Part shown: one piece after another, positions 52,374-60,839 of the stretch
Layout of the letters: each line of letters begins with the position of its first letter
Numbering within the stretch: position 1 is the first letter of the stretch
DNA from: Nocardioides sp. REDSEA-S33_B3
Lineage (GTDB): Bacteria > Actinomycetota > Actinomycetes > Propionibacteriales > Nocardioidaceae
DNA length: 64,000 bases
Reading direction: 5' to 3'
NCBI GenBank assembly: GCA_001627335.1
Contig: LUPK01000013.1
Coordinates: forward strand, 17,105-81,104
The notes under the pieces: model-generated
Databases searched by the model: none
What the model was told of the DNA's origin: nothing
The model's input: the letters and a program-made list of their open reading frames with translations, nothing else
Position numbers and translations under genes: made by a program

Positions 52374-52816
52374 TGGCGCGCCAGCTGGGCTACACGCCCC
52401 CCACCCCTCCGGACTCCCAGGCCCGGGCCGAGCTCGACGACCTCGTCGAGGCCCTGCACGACGCCGGGCTCCTGCGGGCGCTCGCCGGCGGCGCCCGCTC
52501 CTACCCCGACATCCTGCGGCTCCTGCTGAGGTCGGTGGACGCTCAGACCCTGCGCTCGCTGGTGGCGCTGTCGGCGGCCGCCACCGACCTCGACCCGGCG
52601 GGCACCGAGCGGGTCGCCCGGGGCATCCGGCGGGCACGGCAGGCCGCGCCGCGCGCCGCGCGCGGGAGGCCGCCGGGCCTGCTGCGCCTGGGGTGGCGGA
52701 TGCGCCGGCAGGACACCCGCCGCGGCCTGGCGGCGGCCATCGCCGCGCTGGCCGCCCTGGGGTCGGCGCTCGGCGAGGACGAGCCCAGCGGACCCGACGT
52801 CCGGCACCCCTCCTGA
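52373..52816 (+). CDS. DUF1641 protein, partner of formate dehydrogenase (ForE-like)
   Basis: 147 residues: LDDLVEALHDAGLLRALAGG, DILRLLLRSVDAQTLRSLVA, and a C-terminal Ala-rich helix (AAAIAALAALGSALGE). The TGATG overlap with fdhA shows coupled translation. FDH-DUF1641 pairs are known from Bacillus subtilis as ForCE, a formate-to-menaquinone complex. The longest hydrophobic stretch here is short, so any membrane contact may be peripheral. Confidence 0.85.
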   Translation: MARQLGYTPPTPPDSQARAELDDLVEALHDAGLLRALAGGARSYPDILRLLLRSVDAQTLRSLVALSAAATDLDPAGTERVARGIRRARQAAPRAARGRPPGLLRLGWRMRRQDTRRGLAAAIAALAALGSALGEDEPSGPDVRHPS

Positions 52817-52945
52817 CAGCCCTCCTGCCCCCCTGCGGACGGAACCCCTGCCGGCCGGACGGCCTCACCCACGCGAGCGGGGGTGGCCCCGGCCGGACCG
52901 GGCACCGGGTCGGCGGACCGTCCGACGACGAGAGAGGACACGGAC

Positions 52946-53365
52946 ATGCCGACAGCACGAGACCTGATGACCGAGGGCGCCGCGTGCGCCACCACCGACC
53001 AGACCGTCTCCGAGGCAGCCCGCCGGATGCGGGACCTCGGGGTGGGGGCACTGCCCATCTGCGACGACGACGGCCGGCTGGCCGGGGTGATCACCGACCG
53101 CGACATCGTCGTGAACTGCGTGGCCGAGGGGCACGACGTCACCGAGACCACCGTGGCGGGCTACGTCACCGGCAAGCCGGTCACCATCGGTGCCGACGAC
53201 GACGTCGCCGAGGCGCTGCGGACCATGGTCGATCACGACGTCCGCCGGCTCCCGGTGATCGACGGGCACGACCTGGTGGGGATGCTCGCGCAGGCCGACA
53301 TCGCCCGCGCCCTGCCGCCGCAGCAGGTGGGTGAGCTCGTGGGGGCGATCTCCGAGCCGGGCTGA
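52946..53365 (+). CDS. Two-CBS-domain protein
   Basis: 139 residues, a CBS pair: TARDLMTEGAACATTDQTVS, GVGALPICDDDGRLAGVITD RDIV, and DDVAEALRTMVDHDVRRLPV followed by HDLVGMLAQADIARAL. Such stand-alone pairs bind adenine nucleotides and are frequent in actinobacterial stress regulons. ATG 52946 follows AGAGAGGA. It is closed by the terminator at 53407. Confidence 0.92.
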   Translation: MPTARDLMTEGAACATTDQTVSEAARRMRDLGVGALPICDDDGRLAGVITDRDIVVNCVAEGHDVTETTVAGYVTGKPVTIGADDDVAEALRTMVDHDVRRLPVIDGHDLVGMLAQADIARALPPQQVGELVGAISEPG

Positions 53366-53406
53366 GCCCCGACCGGCGTACGGGCGCGCACGAGCCGCAC
53401 CCACGC

Positions 53407-53441
53407 ACGGGCCGCCACCCCTGAGCGGGGTGGCGGCCCGT
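53407..53441 (+). terminator. Hairpin terminator after the CBS gene
   Basis: A perfect 15-bp stem, ACGGGCCGCCACCCC with its complement, closes a 5-nt loop TGAGC. Confidence 0.85.
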
Positions 53442-53522
53442 CGCCGTCCCATCGGTTCCGTCGAGCGGAGGCCACCCCTGCGGGCGGTGAAAGCACCGGT
53501 AGCGCGACCTAGCGTCGAGCAC

Positions 53523-54068
53523 ATGACGACGATTGCATTCCTGACAGCGACCGAGGGCATCGAGCGGGCCGAGCTGGTGGAGCCCTGGCAGGCCGTCATC
53601 GACGCCGGCCACGACGCCGTGCTGCTGGCCCCCGAGGAGGGGGCGGTGCAGCTCTTCGAGCACCTCGACAAGGCCGACACCCGTTCCGTCGACACCGTGG
53701 TGTCGAACGCCTCGGTCGACGACTACGACGCGCTGGTCCTGCCCGGCGGCGTCGCCAACCCCGACGCACTGCGCATGGACGAGGGCGCCGTCGCCTTCAT
53801 CCGCGACTTCGTGGCCTCGGGCAAGCCCGTGGCGGCGATCTGCCACGCGCCGTGGACGCTGATCGAAGCGGGAGTCCTCGAGGGGCGCACCCTCACCTCC
53901 TGGCCGAGCCTGCAGACCGACATCCGCAACGCCGGGGGCACCTGGGTCGACGAGGCGGTCGTCACCGACGCCAACCTCATCACCAGCCGCAACCCCGGTG
54001 ACATCCCGTCGTTCAACAACGCGCTGCTGGAGGCTGTCGCGCACGGGGCAGGCAGCACCGGGTCCTGA
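53523..54068 (+). CDS. DJ-1/PfpI family protein (type 1 glutamine-amidotransferase-like)
   Basis: 181 residues: TIAFLTATEGIERAELVEPW with the conserved Glu, then YDALVLPGGVANPDALR, and the nucleophile elbow PVAAICHAPW with Cys107-His108. YhbO/PfpI relatives act on glyoxal or on glycated or damaged proteins. ATG 53523. A CACCCCTGCGGGCGGTGA motif lies 33 bp upstream, consistent with stress control. Confidence 0.92.
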   Translation: MTTIAFLTATEGIERAELVEPWQAVIDAGHDAVLLAPEEGAVQLFEHLDKADTRSVDTVVSNASVDDYDALVLPGGVANPDALRMDEGAVAFIRDFVASGKPVAAICHAPWTLIEAGVLEGRTLTSWPSLQTDIRNAGGTWVDEAVVTDANLITSRNPGDIPSFNNALLEAVAHGAGSTGS

Positions 54069-54808
54069 TGACCGGGCGCGAGGAGAAGGTCGGGCGCTAC
54101 CGGGGCGATGCCCACCGGGTGCGTCCGACCGCCTCCTGGGCCGCCCTCGGCGTCTTGGTCCTCGGCGTGGTCGTCGTGGGCGTCGGGGTGCTCGTGATGT
54201 CCTGGCCGGTCGCCGCCGCCGGTGCCGCCGTCGGCGTCGCCGGCGCGGCGCTGGCGGCGTGGAGCGGCCTGCTGTGGAACGTGCACGGCGCGACCGGCGC
54301 CAGTCGCACGACCCGTGAGGACGGCACCGTCGAGGTCGCCGGGACCCACGCCCACCTCGAGGACGCCGCCGCGCAGCGTCACGCCGCCGAGGTGAGCCGC
54401 CGGGCCAAGCACCTCGAGCACCAGGGCCCGCCGAGGCGGCCGGGGCTGGCCCGCGCGGGGGCCGCCCTGGTCCTCGCCACCGGCACCTGGCTGGCCCTGT
54501 CGCAGTGGACCCTGTACGCCGAGACGCCGGAGGGCCGAGAGGGCACCTGGCGCGCCATGGGCGCGGCCATCGTGGTGCTGCTGGCCGCCCTGCGCCTGCT
54601 CGCGCCCGGGCGGTCCCTGCCTGCCGTCGCGGCCGCGGTCGTGGTCGGCCTCCTGCTCGTGCCGAGCGGCCTGCTGCTGGCCGAGACCGCGAGGGCCGCG
54701 GCCTCGGAGACGATCAGCGGCATCCTCACCGTCCTGGGGGCGCTGCTGACCCTGGACCGCACCACCCCAGCCCCCACCCGGCCCCGGGACGCCGCGACCC
54801 GACCCTGA
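54068..54808 (+). CDS. Multi-pass membrane protein, unknown function
   Basis: 246 residues with about six hydrophobic segments: two near residues 22-68 (WAALGVLVLGVVVVGVGVLV), one near 128-145 and three from 155 to 235 (VVVGLLLVPSGLLLAETARA). A charged cytoplasmic loop with DAAAQRHAAEVSRRAKHLEH sits in the middle. The ATG overlaps the DJ-1 stop (TGATG). No family recognised. It may form an operon with the DUF4396 gene that follows 8 bp later. Confidence 0.75.
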   Translation: MTGREEKVGRYRGDAHRVRPTASWAALGVLVLGVVVVGVGVLVMSWPVAAAGAAVGVAGAALAAWSGLLWNVHGATGASRTTREDGTVEVAGTHAHLEDAAAQRHAAEVSRRAKHLEHQGPPRRPGLARAGAALVLATGTWLALSQWTLYAETPEGREGTWRAMGAAIVVLLAALRLLAPGRSLPAVAAAVVVGLLLVPSGLLLAETARAAASETISGILTVLGALLTLDRTTPAPTRPRDAATRP

Positions 54809-54815
54809 GGAGGAC

Positions 54816-55495
54816 GTGTGGAGCACCCGACCCCGACGGCACGCGCCAGCGCTGAGGAGCAGGCCCCGGAGCAGGCCCCGAAGCAGGCCCCGGAGCGGTC
54901 CCCGGAGCAGGGTCCCGGAGCAGGGTCCCGACATTTCGGAGGGCGCTGAGAGCTCGGAGGGCATGGAGGGCATGGCCGCCAGCGCCACCCTGCACTGCCT
55001 CACCGGGTGCGCCACGGGCGAGATCGTGGCCCTGGTCGTGGCCACGGCGGTCGGCCTCGGCGCGCTGGCGAGCATCCCGCTCGCGCTCGCCCTGGCCTTC
55101 GTCTTCGGCTTCGCGCTGTCCAGCCTCCCGCTGCTGCGCAGCGGCCTGGCCGTGGGGGTCGCCCTGAAGACCGTGGTGCTGGCCGACACGATCTCGATCC
55201 TGACCATGGAGGTCGTCGACAACGCGGTCGTGCTGCTGATCCTTGCGCCCTGCACGCGGGGCTGGTCAACCCCACCTTCTGGTGGGGGATGGGCGTGGCC
55301 TTCGTGGCTGCCTACGCCGCGGCCTACCCGGTCAACCGGCTGATGCTGCGGCGGGGGCAGGGGCACGCCCGCTCCCACGGCGCGATGGGCGACGGTGTCG
55401 AGCGTGCCTGGGTGCCCGACATCCCGGCCCCGGGGCTGGCCGGTGCACTCGCCGCCTTCCTGGCCGGCGGGCTGCTGGTGTCCATCGCGGCCTGA
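54816..55495 (+). pseudogene. DUF4396 membrane protein, with frameshift(s)
   Basis: The conserved core reads SATLHCLTGCATGEIVALVV ... LADTISILTMEVVDNAVVLL to about 55240. There the frame must change for ALHAGLVNPTFWWGMGVAFV and AAYAAAYPVNRLMLRRGQGH to continue to the TGA at 55493. The N-terminal QAPE-repeat region (from GTG 54818, after GAGGAGGAC) also lies in the second frame, so a second indel in the repeat near 54910 is likely. Two compensating indels suggest either sequence errors or a decayed gene. A shorter start at ATG 54963 is possible. Confidence 0.72.
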
Positions 55496-55548
55496 GCGGC
55501 CTGAGCGGCCTGAGCGGTCGGCGGGGTCGGAGGGAGGTCGGCGCGCGG

Positions 55549-56001
55549 TCAGTCCCGGTCGGGTGGTGGCCCGCCGCGCAGGAGGGGCAGGGCCAGCCAC
55601 ACGGCGAGGAACAGGCCGAGGGTCGAGAGGCCCGCGGCGTACGACCACGGTCGGCCGACCACGACGTCGAAGACGAGCAGGACCGCCCCCGCGCTGGTGT
55701 GCGCGAGCATGCCCAGCCCGGCGCGCGCGAAGACGTTGCCGGCCTCGACGAGCCACGGCCGCTGGCGCCGCCGGAACAGCATCCGGTGGAAGGCCACCGG
55801 GGCCAGCACCAGCGTCGTGGTGACGACCGACCCCATCAGGACCGCCAGGTAGATGAGTCGCTGCTGGTCGGTCAGGTCCTCGAACTGCGAGGAGAAGGGG
55901 ACGGTCAGCAGGAACCCGGTGAGGATCTGGGTGCCGGTCTGGACGACACGCAGCTCCTGGAGCAGCTCGTCCCAGTTGCGCGTGAGTCGCTCGGCGTCCA
56001 C
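55549..56001 (-). CDS. DUF6328 family membrane protein
   Basis: 150 residues: ERLTRNWDELLQELRVVQTG (cytoplasmic helix), then four transmembrane segments (TQILTGFLLTVPFSSQF; LIYLAVLMGSVVTTTLVLAP; LGMLAHTSAGAVLLVFDVVV; GLSTLGLFLAVWLALPLLRG). The NWDELLQELRV motif is the family mark. GTG 56001 is used with AAGGAG upstream. The function is unknown. A CACCCCTGCGGGTGGA motif lies about 100 bp upstream. Confidence 0.82.
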   Translation of the reverse strand: MDAERLTRNWDELLQELRVVQTGTQILTGFLLTVPFSSQFEDLTDQQRLIYLAVLMGSVVTTTLVLAPVAFHRMLFRRRQRPWLVEAGNVFARAGLGMLAHTSAGAVLLVFDVVVGRPWSYAAGLSTLGLFLAVWLALPLLRGGPPPDRD

Positions 56002-56581
56002 GTCGGCGTCCTCGCTCCTTCGGTGCCAGGTCGGTGCGGGCCCGGGGGTGCCGCGACCGGGAAGGATTCCGGTCCCCGGCCGCGGCCGTTCCCGACGATC
56101 ACCCCTGCGGGTGGAAGCACCACCCGGATGTGGTGATTCGAGAGCGAGAACGTCTCGATGGTGCTCCGTGGACACCCCGCGCCAAACCACCCGGGCGGGT
56201 ACGGAGCCCTCCGGACGCCTCACCCTCCGGGGCCGTCCGCGACCGCCGCGCGGGCACCGGGCCGGCCCGCCCGCCGGCCCGTGTCGCGCCGCGCTTTCCC
56301 CACGGGCTTCCCCACGGGATGCCACCGGGTGAGGGTCGATGTGAGACAGTGGACCCGTTCGCACCCCGTGGACCAGGAGCAGCAGCTCCCGGGACCCCCA
56401 CCGCTCGGCCCGTTCGACCGGCCCCCAGGGCTGGCCCGTCCGGCCCGACCACCGGCAGCGAGTCCCCCTCATCGGTGCGAGCGCCGGCCTGCGCCGCCGT
56501 CCCCGGAACCCGCCGGGACGGCTGGCCCGGACCGATCGCCGTGCGGCCCACCGAGGGTGCGCCGGCCCGGAGGAGGAGCGA
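56002..56581. other. 580-bp stretch without a credible gene
   Basis: Holds the CACCCCTGCGGGTGGA motif (56100-56115), an inverted repeat CACCAC-CCGGAT-GTGGTG (56118-56135), and Pro/Arg-rich frames with no family resemblance. The last 12 bases (AGGAGGAGCG) are the ribosome binding site of the SNF2 gene. A long leader for that gene is possible. Confidence 0.5.
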
Positions 56582-58753
56582 GTGGCTCGACGGCCCCAGC
56601 GTCGTGGCAACGGTCAGCGCGCCCAGCGACGGGTGCGCGACCTCGACAACGAGGGGATCATCCCCGTCCTGGCGCGCGCGGTGCGCGAGGTGGAGGGTGC
56701 CGCCCAGCGCGGTGCCGTGCCGCCGAGCGCGCGCACGAAGTTCCAGGTCGTGGCCCTGCTGGTCCGCGAGGAGAGGGCCCGGGTCAAGGCCGACACGGAG
56801 GCCTCGGAGTCCCAGCGCGCCGAGCAGCTCAAGCGCCTCGACGGCATCGCGACGATCCTGGCCAAGACCGCCACCCGCGACACCACGCTCCTGCACCTGC
56901 TGGCCGAGGACGCCGAGGTCGGCGACGCCGCGGAGGACCTGCGTCGTGAGATGAAGAAGCGCGCCGGCCTCGAGGTGCCCGACGAGCCCGAGGTCGACGA
57001 GGACGACCCGGACGCCCCCGTCATCGAGAAGCGGGTCGTCCCGCAGAGCGTGATCGCCCGTCGCCTCGCCAACCCCTTCCTCGTCCCCGACTTCACCGGC
57101 GCCGCGGCCCAGAACGCCCGGCCCCGCCGGCTCGCCGGCTGGGAGCTGCTGGGTCCCCTCTTCCGCTCCTTCGAGTACGGCGGTGCGTCGGCGTGCATGC
57201 CGCTGCCCGAGCCCGGGTCGCTGGTCGCCGCGTCCGGCCGCGAGCTGATGAAGCACCAGTCGCAGGTGGTCGAGGCCGCCGCCCAGGGCCACCGGACCTT
57301 CCTGCTCGCCGACGAGCCGGGTCTGGGCAAGACCGCCCAGGCACTGCTGGCCGCCCAGGCCGCCGACGCCTACCCGCTGCTGGTCGTGGTGCCCAACGTG
57401 GTGAAGACCAGCTGGGCGCGTGAGGCCGGCATCTGGACCCCCGGCCGCACCCCGACGGTGATCCACGGCGACGGCTACGACGTCGACGGCTGGGCCGACA
57501 TCGTCGTGGTCAACTACGAGATCCTCGACCGCCACGTCGGCTGGCTCGGCGACTTCGGGTTCAAGGGGATGGTCGTCGACGAGGCGCACTTCATCAAGAA
57601 CAAGACCTCGCAGCGCTCCCAGCACGTCCTGCACCTCGCCGACCGGCTCCGCGCCCGCTGCCCCCGCCCGCTGCTCATGGCGCTGACCGGCACGCCGCTG
57701 ATCAACGACATCGAGGACTTCCGTGCCATCTGGCAGTACCTCGGCTGGATCGACGACACGAAGCCGCTCGGCCCGCTCATGGAGGCGCTGGAGGAGACCG
57801 GCCTCACCCCGGCCGACGGCCCGGCGTTCTACGGCGCTGCCCGCACCTGCGTGGTCAACCAGGGCATCGTGCGCCGTCGCAAGGTCGACGTCGCCGCCGA
57901 CATCCCGGCGCGCCGGGTCGCCGACCTGCCCGTGGAGCTCGACGACGCCGTCGGGCGCTCCATCAAGGCGGCGGAGAAGGAGCTGGCCCGCCGGATGGTG
58001 GCCCGCTACCATTCCGCGCTGGAGACCCGGGTCTCCGGGAAGACCGTCGAGGGCATCGACCACGAGCTCGTCCGGCGCGTCGCCGGCTGGGAGCTCGAGG
58101 ACTCCTCGAACAAGAAGGACGGCGAGAACGTCTTCTCGATGGTGCGCCGCATCGGCCAGGCCAAGGCCGGTCTCGCCGCCGACTACGCCGCCCAGCTGGC
58201 GCGCAACGTCGGCAAGGTCGTCTTCTTCGCCAAGCACGTCGACGTCATGGACGCCGCCGAGAAGCTCTTCGAGGAGCGCGGCATCCGCTATGCCTCGATC
58301 CGCGGCGACCAGACCCCGAAGGCCCGCCAGGCCGCGATCGACGCCTTCACCGAGGACCCCGACGTCCAGATCGTCGTCTGCTCGCTGATGGCGGCCGGCG
58401 TCGGCCTGAACCTCCAGGTCGCCTCCAACCTCGTGCTCGCCGAGCTGTCGTGGACCGACGCCGAGCAGACCCAGGCGATCGACCGCATCCACCGCATCGG
58501 CCAGGAGGAGCCGGTCACCGCGTGGCGCGTCATCGCCGCGCACACGATCGACACCCGCATCGCCGAGCTCATCGACTCCAAGGCCGGGCTGGCCGCCCGG
58601 GCGCTCGACGGGTCCGACGAGGAGATCGGCGCCAGCTCCGACATCCAGCTCGAGGCCCTGGTCTCGCTGCTCACCGCGGCGCTGGAGGAGGAGGAGAAGC
58701 AGCGGGTCAAGCGGGCCCGCGCGCTGCGGTCGGAGGCGGCGTACGCCGGATAA
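56582..58753 (+). CDS. SNF2-family DEAD/DEAH-box helicase
   Basis: 723 residues. A charged N-terminal domain of about 200 residues precedes the SNF2 motor. Motif I is LLADEPGLGKTAQALLAAQA (near 245), the DEAH box VVDEAHFIKNKTSQRS (near 331), motif III LMALTGTPLIND, then the C-terminal helicase lobe KVVFFAKHVDVMDAAEKLFE, VCSLMAAGVGLNLQVASNLV and QAIDRIHRIGQEEPVTAWRV. It is a bacterial DNA translocase, perhaps remodelling polymerase or repair complexes. GTG 56582 with AGGAGGAG. No methylase or nuclease gene is adjacent, so a restriction or defence role is not supported. Confidence 0.92.
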   Translation: MARRPQRRGNGQRAQRRVRDLDNEGIIPVLARAVREVEGAAQRGAVPPSARTKFQVVALLVREERARVKADTEASESQRAEQLKRLDGIATILAKTATRDTTLLHLLAEDAEVGDAAEDLRREMKKRAGLEVPDEPEVDEDDPDAPVIEKRVVPQSVIARRLANPFLVPDFTGAAAQNARPRRLAGWELLGPLFRSFEYGGASACMPLPEPGSLVAASGRELMKHQSQVVEAAAQGHRTFLLADEPGLGKTAQALLAAQAADAYPLLVVVPNVVKTSWAREAGIWTPGRTPTVIHGDGYDVDGWADIVVVNYEILDRHVGWLGDFGFKGMVVDEAHFIKNKTSQRSQHVLHLADRLRARCPRPLLMALTGTPLINDIEDFRAIWQYLGWIDDTKPLGPLMEALEETGLTPADGPAFYGAARTCVVNQGIVRRRKVDVAADIPARRVADLPVELDDAVGRSIKAAEKELARRMVARYHSALETRVSGKTVEGIDHELVRRVAGWELEDSSNKKDGENVFSMVRRIGQAKAGLAADYAAQLARNVGKVVFFAKHVDVMDAAEKLFEERGIRYASIRGDQTPKARQAAIDAFTEDPDVQIVVCSLMAAGVGLNLQVASNLVLAELSWTDAEQTQAIDRIHRIGQEEPVTAWRVIAAHTIDTRIAELIDSKAGLAARALDGSDEEIGASSDIQLEALVSLLTAALEEEEKQRVKRARALRSEAAYAG

Positions 58754-58792
58754 CCGGTCGGGTGCAGCCGGTCGCTGGGTAGGTTCGGGGCC

Positions 58793-59662
58793 ATGGGCGC
58801 CCCCTCCCTCCCGGACCTGACCGGCCGCACCTACGTCGTCACCGGCGCCAACTCCGGCATCGGCCTGGAGGCGGCGCGGAAGCTCGCGGCCGCCGGCGGC
58901 CACGTCGTGCTCGCCGTCCGTGACACCGCCAAGGGGGATGCCGCCGCGGCGCAGCTCGACGGCTCCACCGAGGTCGCCGAGCTCGACCTGGCCGACCTGT
59001 CCTCGGTGCGGGCCTTCGCCGAGGCCTGGGGAGAGCGGGAGATCACCTCGCTGGTCAACAACGCCGGCATCATGATGGTGGCGCAGGGCCGCACCGTCGA
59101 CGGCTTCGAGCGGCAGCTCGGCACCAACCACCTGGGCCACTTCGCGCTCACCAACCTGCTCCTGCCGCAGGTCACCGACCGGGTCGTGACGGTCTCCTCG
59201 GGTCTGCACAACGGCCCGCAGGTCGACTTCGACGACCTCGACCTCGAGCGGTCCTACAGGCCGACCCGGGCCTACCAACAGTCCAAGCTGGCCAACCTGC
59301 TCTTCACCGCCGAGCTGCAGCGCCGGCTCACCGACGCGGGCAGCTCCGTGGTCGCGCACGCCTGCCACCCCGGCTACAGCGCCACGAACCTGCAGAGCCA
59401 CCACGCGAACCCGCTCATGAACAAGCTGATGTGGCTGGGCAACAAGGTCGTCGCCACGAGCGCGGAGTTCGGCGCCCGGCCCACCGTCCACGCGGTCACC
59501 GCCGACCTGCCGCCGAACTCCTACATCGGCCCCTCCGGCTTCCAGGGCCTGCGGGGCGCCCCGGGATCCAACCCCCGCTCGGCCCAGGCGCGCGACGCCG
59601 ACGCGGCGCGGCGGCTGTGGGAGGTCTCCGAGCAGCGCACGGGCACCTCGTTCCCCCTCTGA
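58793..59662 (+). CDS. SDR family oxidoreductase (retinol-dehydrogenase-like)
   Basis: 289 residues: YVVTGANSGIGLEAARKLAA (cofactor loop with VRDTAKG, favouring NADP), SLVNNAGIMM, catalytic Ser in RVVTVSSGLHNG, and Tyr-Lys in RAYQQSKLANLLF. The long C-terminus (SAEFGARPTVHAVTADLPPN) marks the RDH/WWOX-like subgroup. ATG 58793. It lies 39 bp after the SNF2 gene. The substrate is unknown. Confidence 0.92.
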   Translation: MGAPSLPDLTGRTYVVTGANSGIGLEAARKLAAAGGHVVLAVRDTAKGDAAAAQLDGSTEVAELDLADLSSVRAFAEAWGEREITSLVNNAGIMMVAQGRTVDGFERQLGTNHLGHFALTNLLLPQVTDRVVTVSSGLHNGPQVDFDDLDLERSYRPTRAYQQSKLANLLFTAELQRRLTDAGSSVVAHACHPGYSATNLQSHHANPLMNKLMWLGNKVVATSAEFGARPTVHAVTADLPPNSYIGPSGFQGLRGAPGSNPRSAQARDADAARRLWEVSEQRTGTSFPL

Positions 59663-59764
59663 GGCCGCTCGACGGGCGGTATCTCACACCCACCGGGGTC
59701 GCGACTGTCGGTGGGGCCTGCGCACAATGGGGCCCGATCGACCGGTCGACCAGGGGGCTGTGGG

Positions 59765-60553
59765 ATGAGGACGAAGCGGATCGCACAGGGCGTGACAGCC
59801 ACGGTGCTGGCGTTCCTCCTCGTGCTGCTGACCACCGGCGCGAGCGGCGAGCACCCCGCCGAGCAGGTCCGTGGCAACCTCGACGGCCAGCGCGTGCGGG
59901 TCAACCTCCCGCCGACGACCGAGCCGAAGGGCGTGGCGATCTTCTTCCACGGCCAGGGGTCCAACTACAACCACAAGATGGACGGCACCTGGCTCGACGC
60001 CCTGCGTCGTGACGGCTGGGTGGTGGCCTCCTCGATGTTCCACCGGGAGAACTGGGGCAACCCGATCTCCACCGAGGACACCATGAAGCTGTGGGACTGG
60101 GCCGAGCAGCAGGGCGGCGGCGAGGTCAAGCTCTACATCGGCGCCTCCATGGGCGGCACCACCTCGCTCAACGCGCTGGTCCACGGCGAGCGCAAGCCCG
60201 CCTGCTGGTACGGCGTGAAGCCGGCCGTGGACATGTCCACCATGGGCAACGTCCCCGGCGCCCGCCGCTTCATCTCCCAGGCCTACGGCGGCCAGCCCTA
60301 CCCGCGCGACCGCAACCCGGTCGACACCGCCTTCAAGCTCGCCAAGACCGGGGCGACCTTCCGCTTCGTCGCCTCCCCGCGCGATCCGTTCGTGCCCTAT
60401 GAGTCCAACAGCGGCGAGATCGTCTCCCGGCTCAACCAGTTCGGTGCCGACGTCTCGCTGCGCACCGTCCAGGGCCCCCACGACGACCCCTCGCACTACA
60501 GCGCCCACGACCTGGTGGCCTTCGCCAACGAGTGCGCCGGCACCGCTGACTGA
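59765..60553 (+). CDS. Secreted alpha/beta-hydrolase-like protein
   Basis: 262 residues. A signal peptide (MRTKRIAQGVTATVLAFLLV, cleavage near AGS/GASG) is followed by a hydrolase fold: GVAIFFHGQGSNYNHKMDGT (oxyanion region), the nucleophile elbow YIGASMGGTTSLNA, the acid in VASPRDPFVPYES, and His in TVQGPHDDPSHYS. Likely an exported esterase or carbohydrate-ester hydrolase. ATG 59765 follows a G-rich ribosome binding site. The stop is followed at once by the 22-bp repeat array. Confidence 0.87.
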   Translation: MRTKRIAQGVTATVLAFLLVLLTTGASGEHPAEQVRGNLDGQRVRVNLPPTTEPKGVAIFFHGQGSNYNHKMDGTWLDALRRDGWVVASSMFHRENWGNPISTEDTMKLWDWAEQQGGGEVKLYIGASMGGTTSLNALVHGERKPACWYGVKPAVDMSTMGNVPGARRFISQAYGGQPYPRDRNPVDTAFKLAKTGATFRFVASPRDPFVPYESNSGEIVSRLNQFGADVSLRTVQGPHDDPSHYSAHDLVAFANECAGTAD

Positions 60554-60556
60554 CCG

Positions 60557-60688
60557 CCGAGAGGTCGCTCGCGCACGGCCGAGAGGTCACTGACGCACGG
60601 CCGAGAGGTCGCTCGCGCACGGCCGAGAGGTCGCTGGCGCACGGCCGAGAGGTCGCTGGCGCACGGCCGAGAGGTCGCTGGCGCACGG
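60557..60688. repeat. Six tandem copies of the 22-bp intergenic repeat
   Basis: Units start at 60557, 60579, 60601, 60623, 60645 and 60667, all of the form CCGAGAGGTCNCTNNCGCAC plus GG, exactly head to tail without spacers. The family is shared with 43299-43364. Confidence 0.9.
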
Positions 60689-60699
60689 GCGGCCGGGTT

Positions 60700-60792
60700 A
60701 GCTCCAGCGGGGCGTCGATGAACCTCACGCACCCCGGACGCACCTGCATCGGGGCGCCGTGAGCTTCAGCGGGGCGCCGATGAACCTCACGC
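60700..60792. repeat. Two 31-bp direct repeats with hairpin potential
   Basis: Copies at 60700-60730 and 60762-60792 share AGCT(C/T)CAGCGGGGCG then (T/C)CGATGAACCTCACGC. The CGTGAGCTTCA before the second copy pairs with its TGAACCTCACG, forming a stem-loop. It lies between the hydrolase gene and the convergent mannosyltransferase gene and could act as a terminator. Confidence 0.75.
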
Positions 60793-60839
60793 CCGCGGCC
60801 CCGACCCCAGCGAGCTCCTCCGTCGCGGCGTACGTCGCC

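Noticed and set aside
48561..53051. A nearly 1500-codon open frame on the minus strand opposite the formate dehydrogenase gene
   Set aside because: It is a GC-driven shadow; only the last 190 codons (from 49133) have family motifs, and the plus strand encodes a full, well-matched enzyme.
56582..58753. SNF2 helicase as part of a DISARM or other defence system
   Set aside because: Neighbours are DUF6328 and an SDR; no methylase, nuclease or phospholipase-D gene is present.
60557..60688. CRISPR-like array
   Set aside because: Units are head to tail with no spacers, 22 bp long, and no cas genes are in the window.
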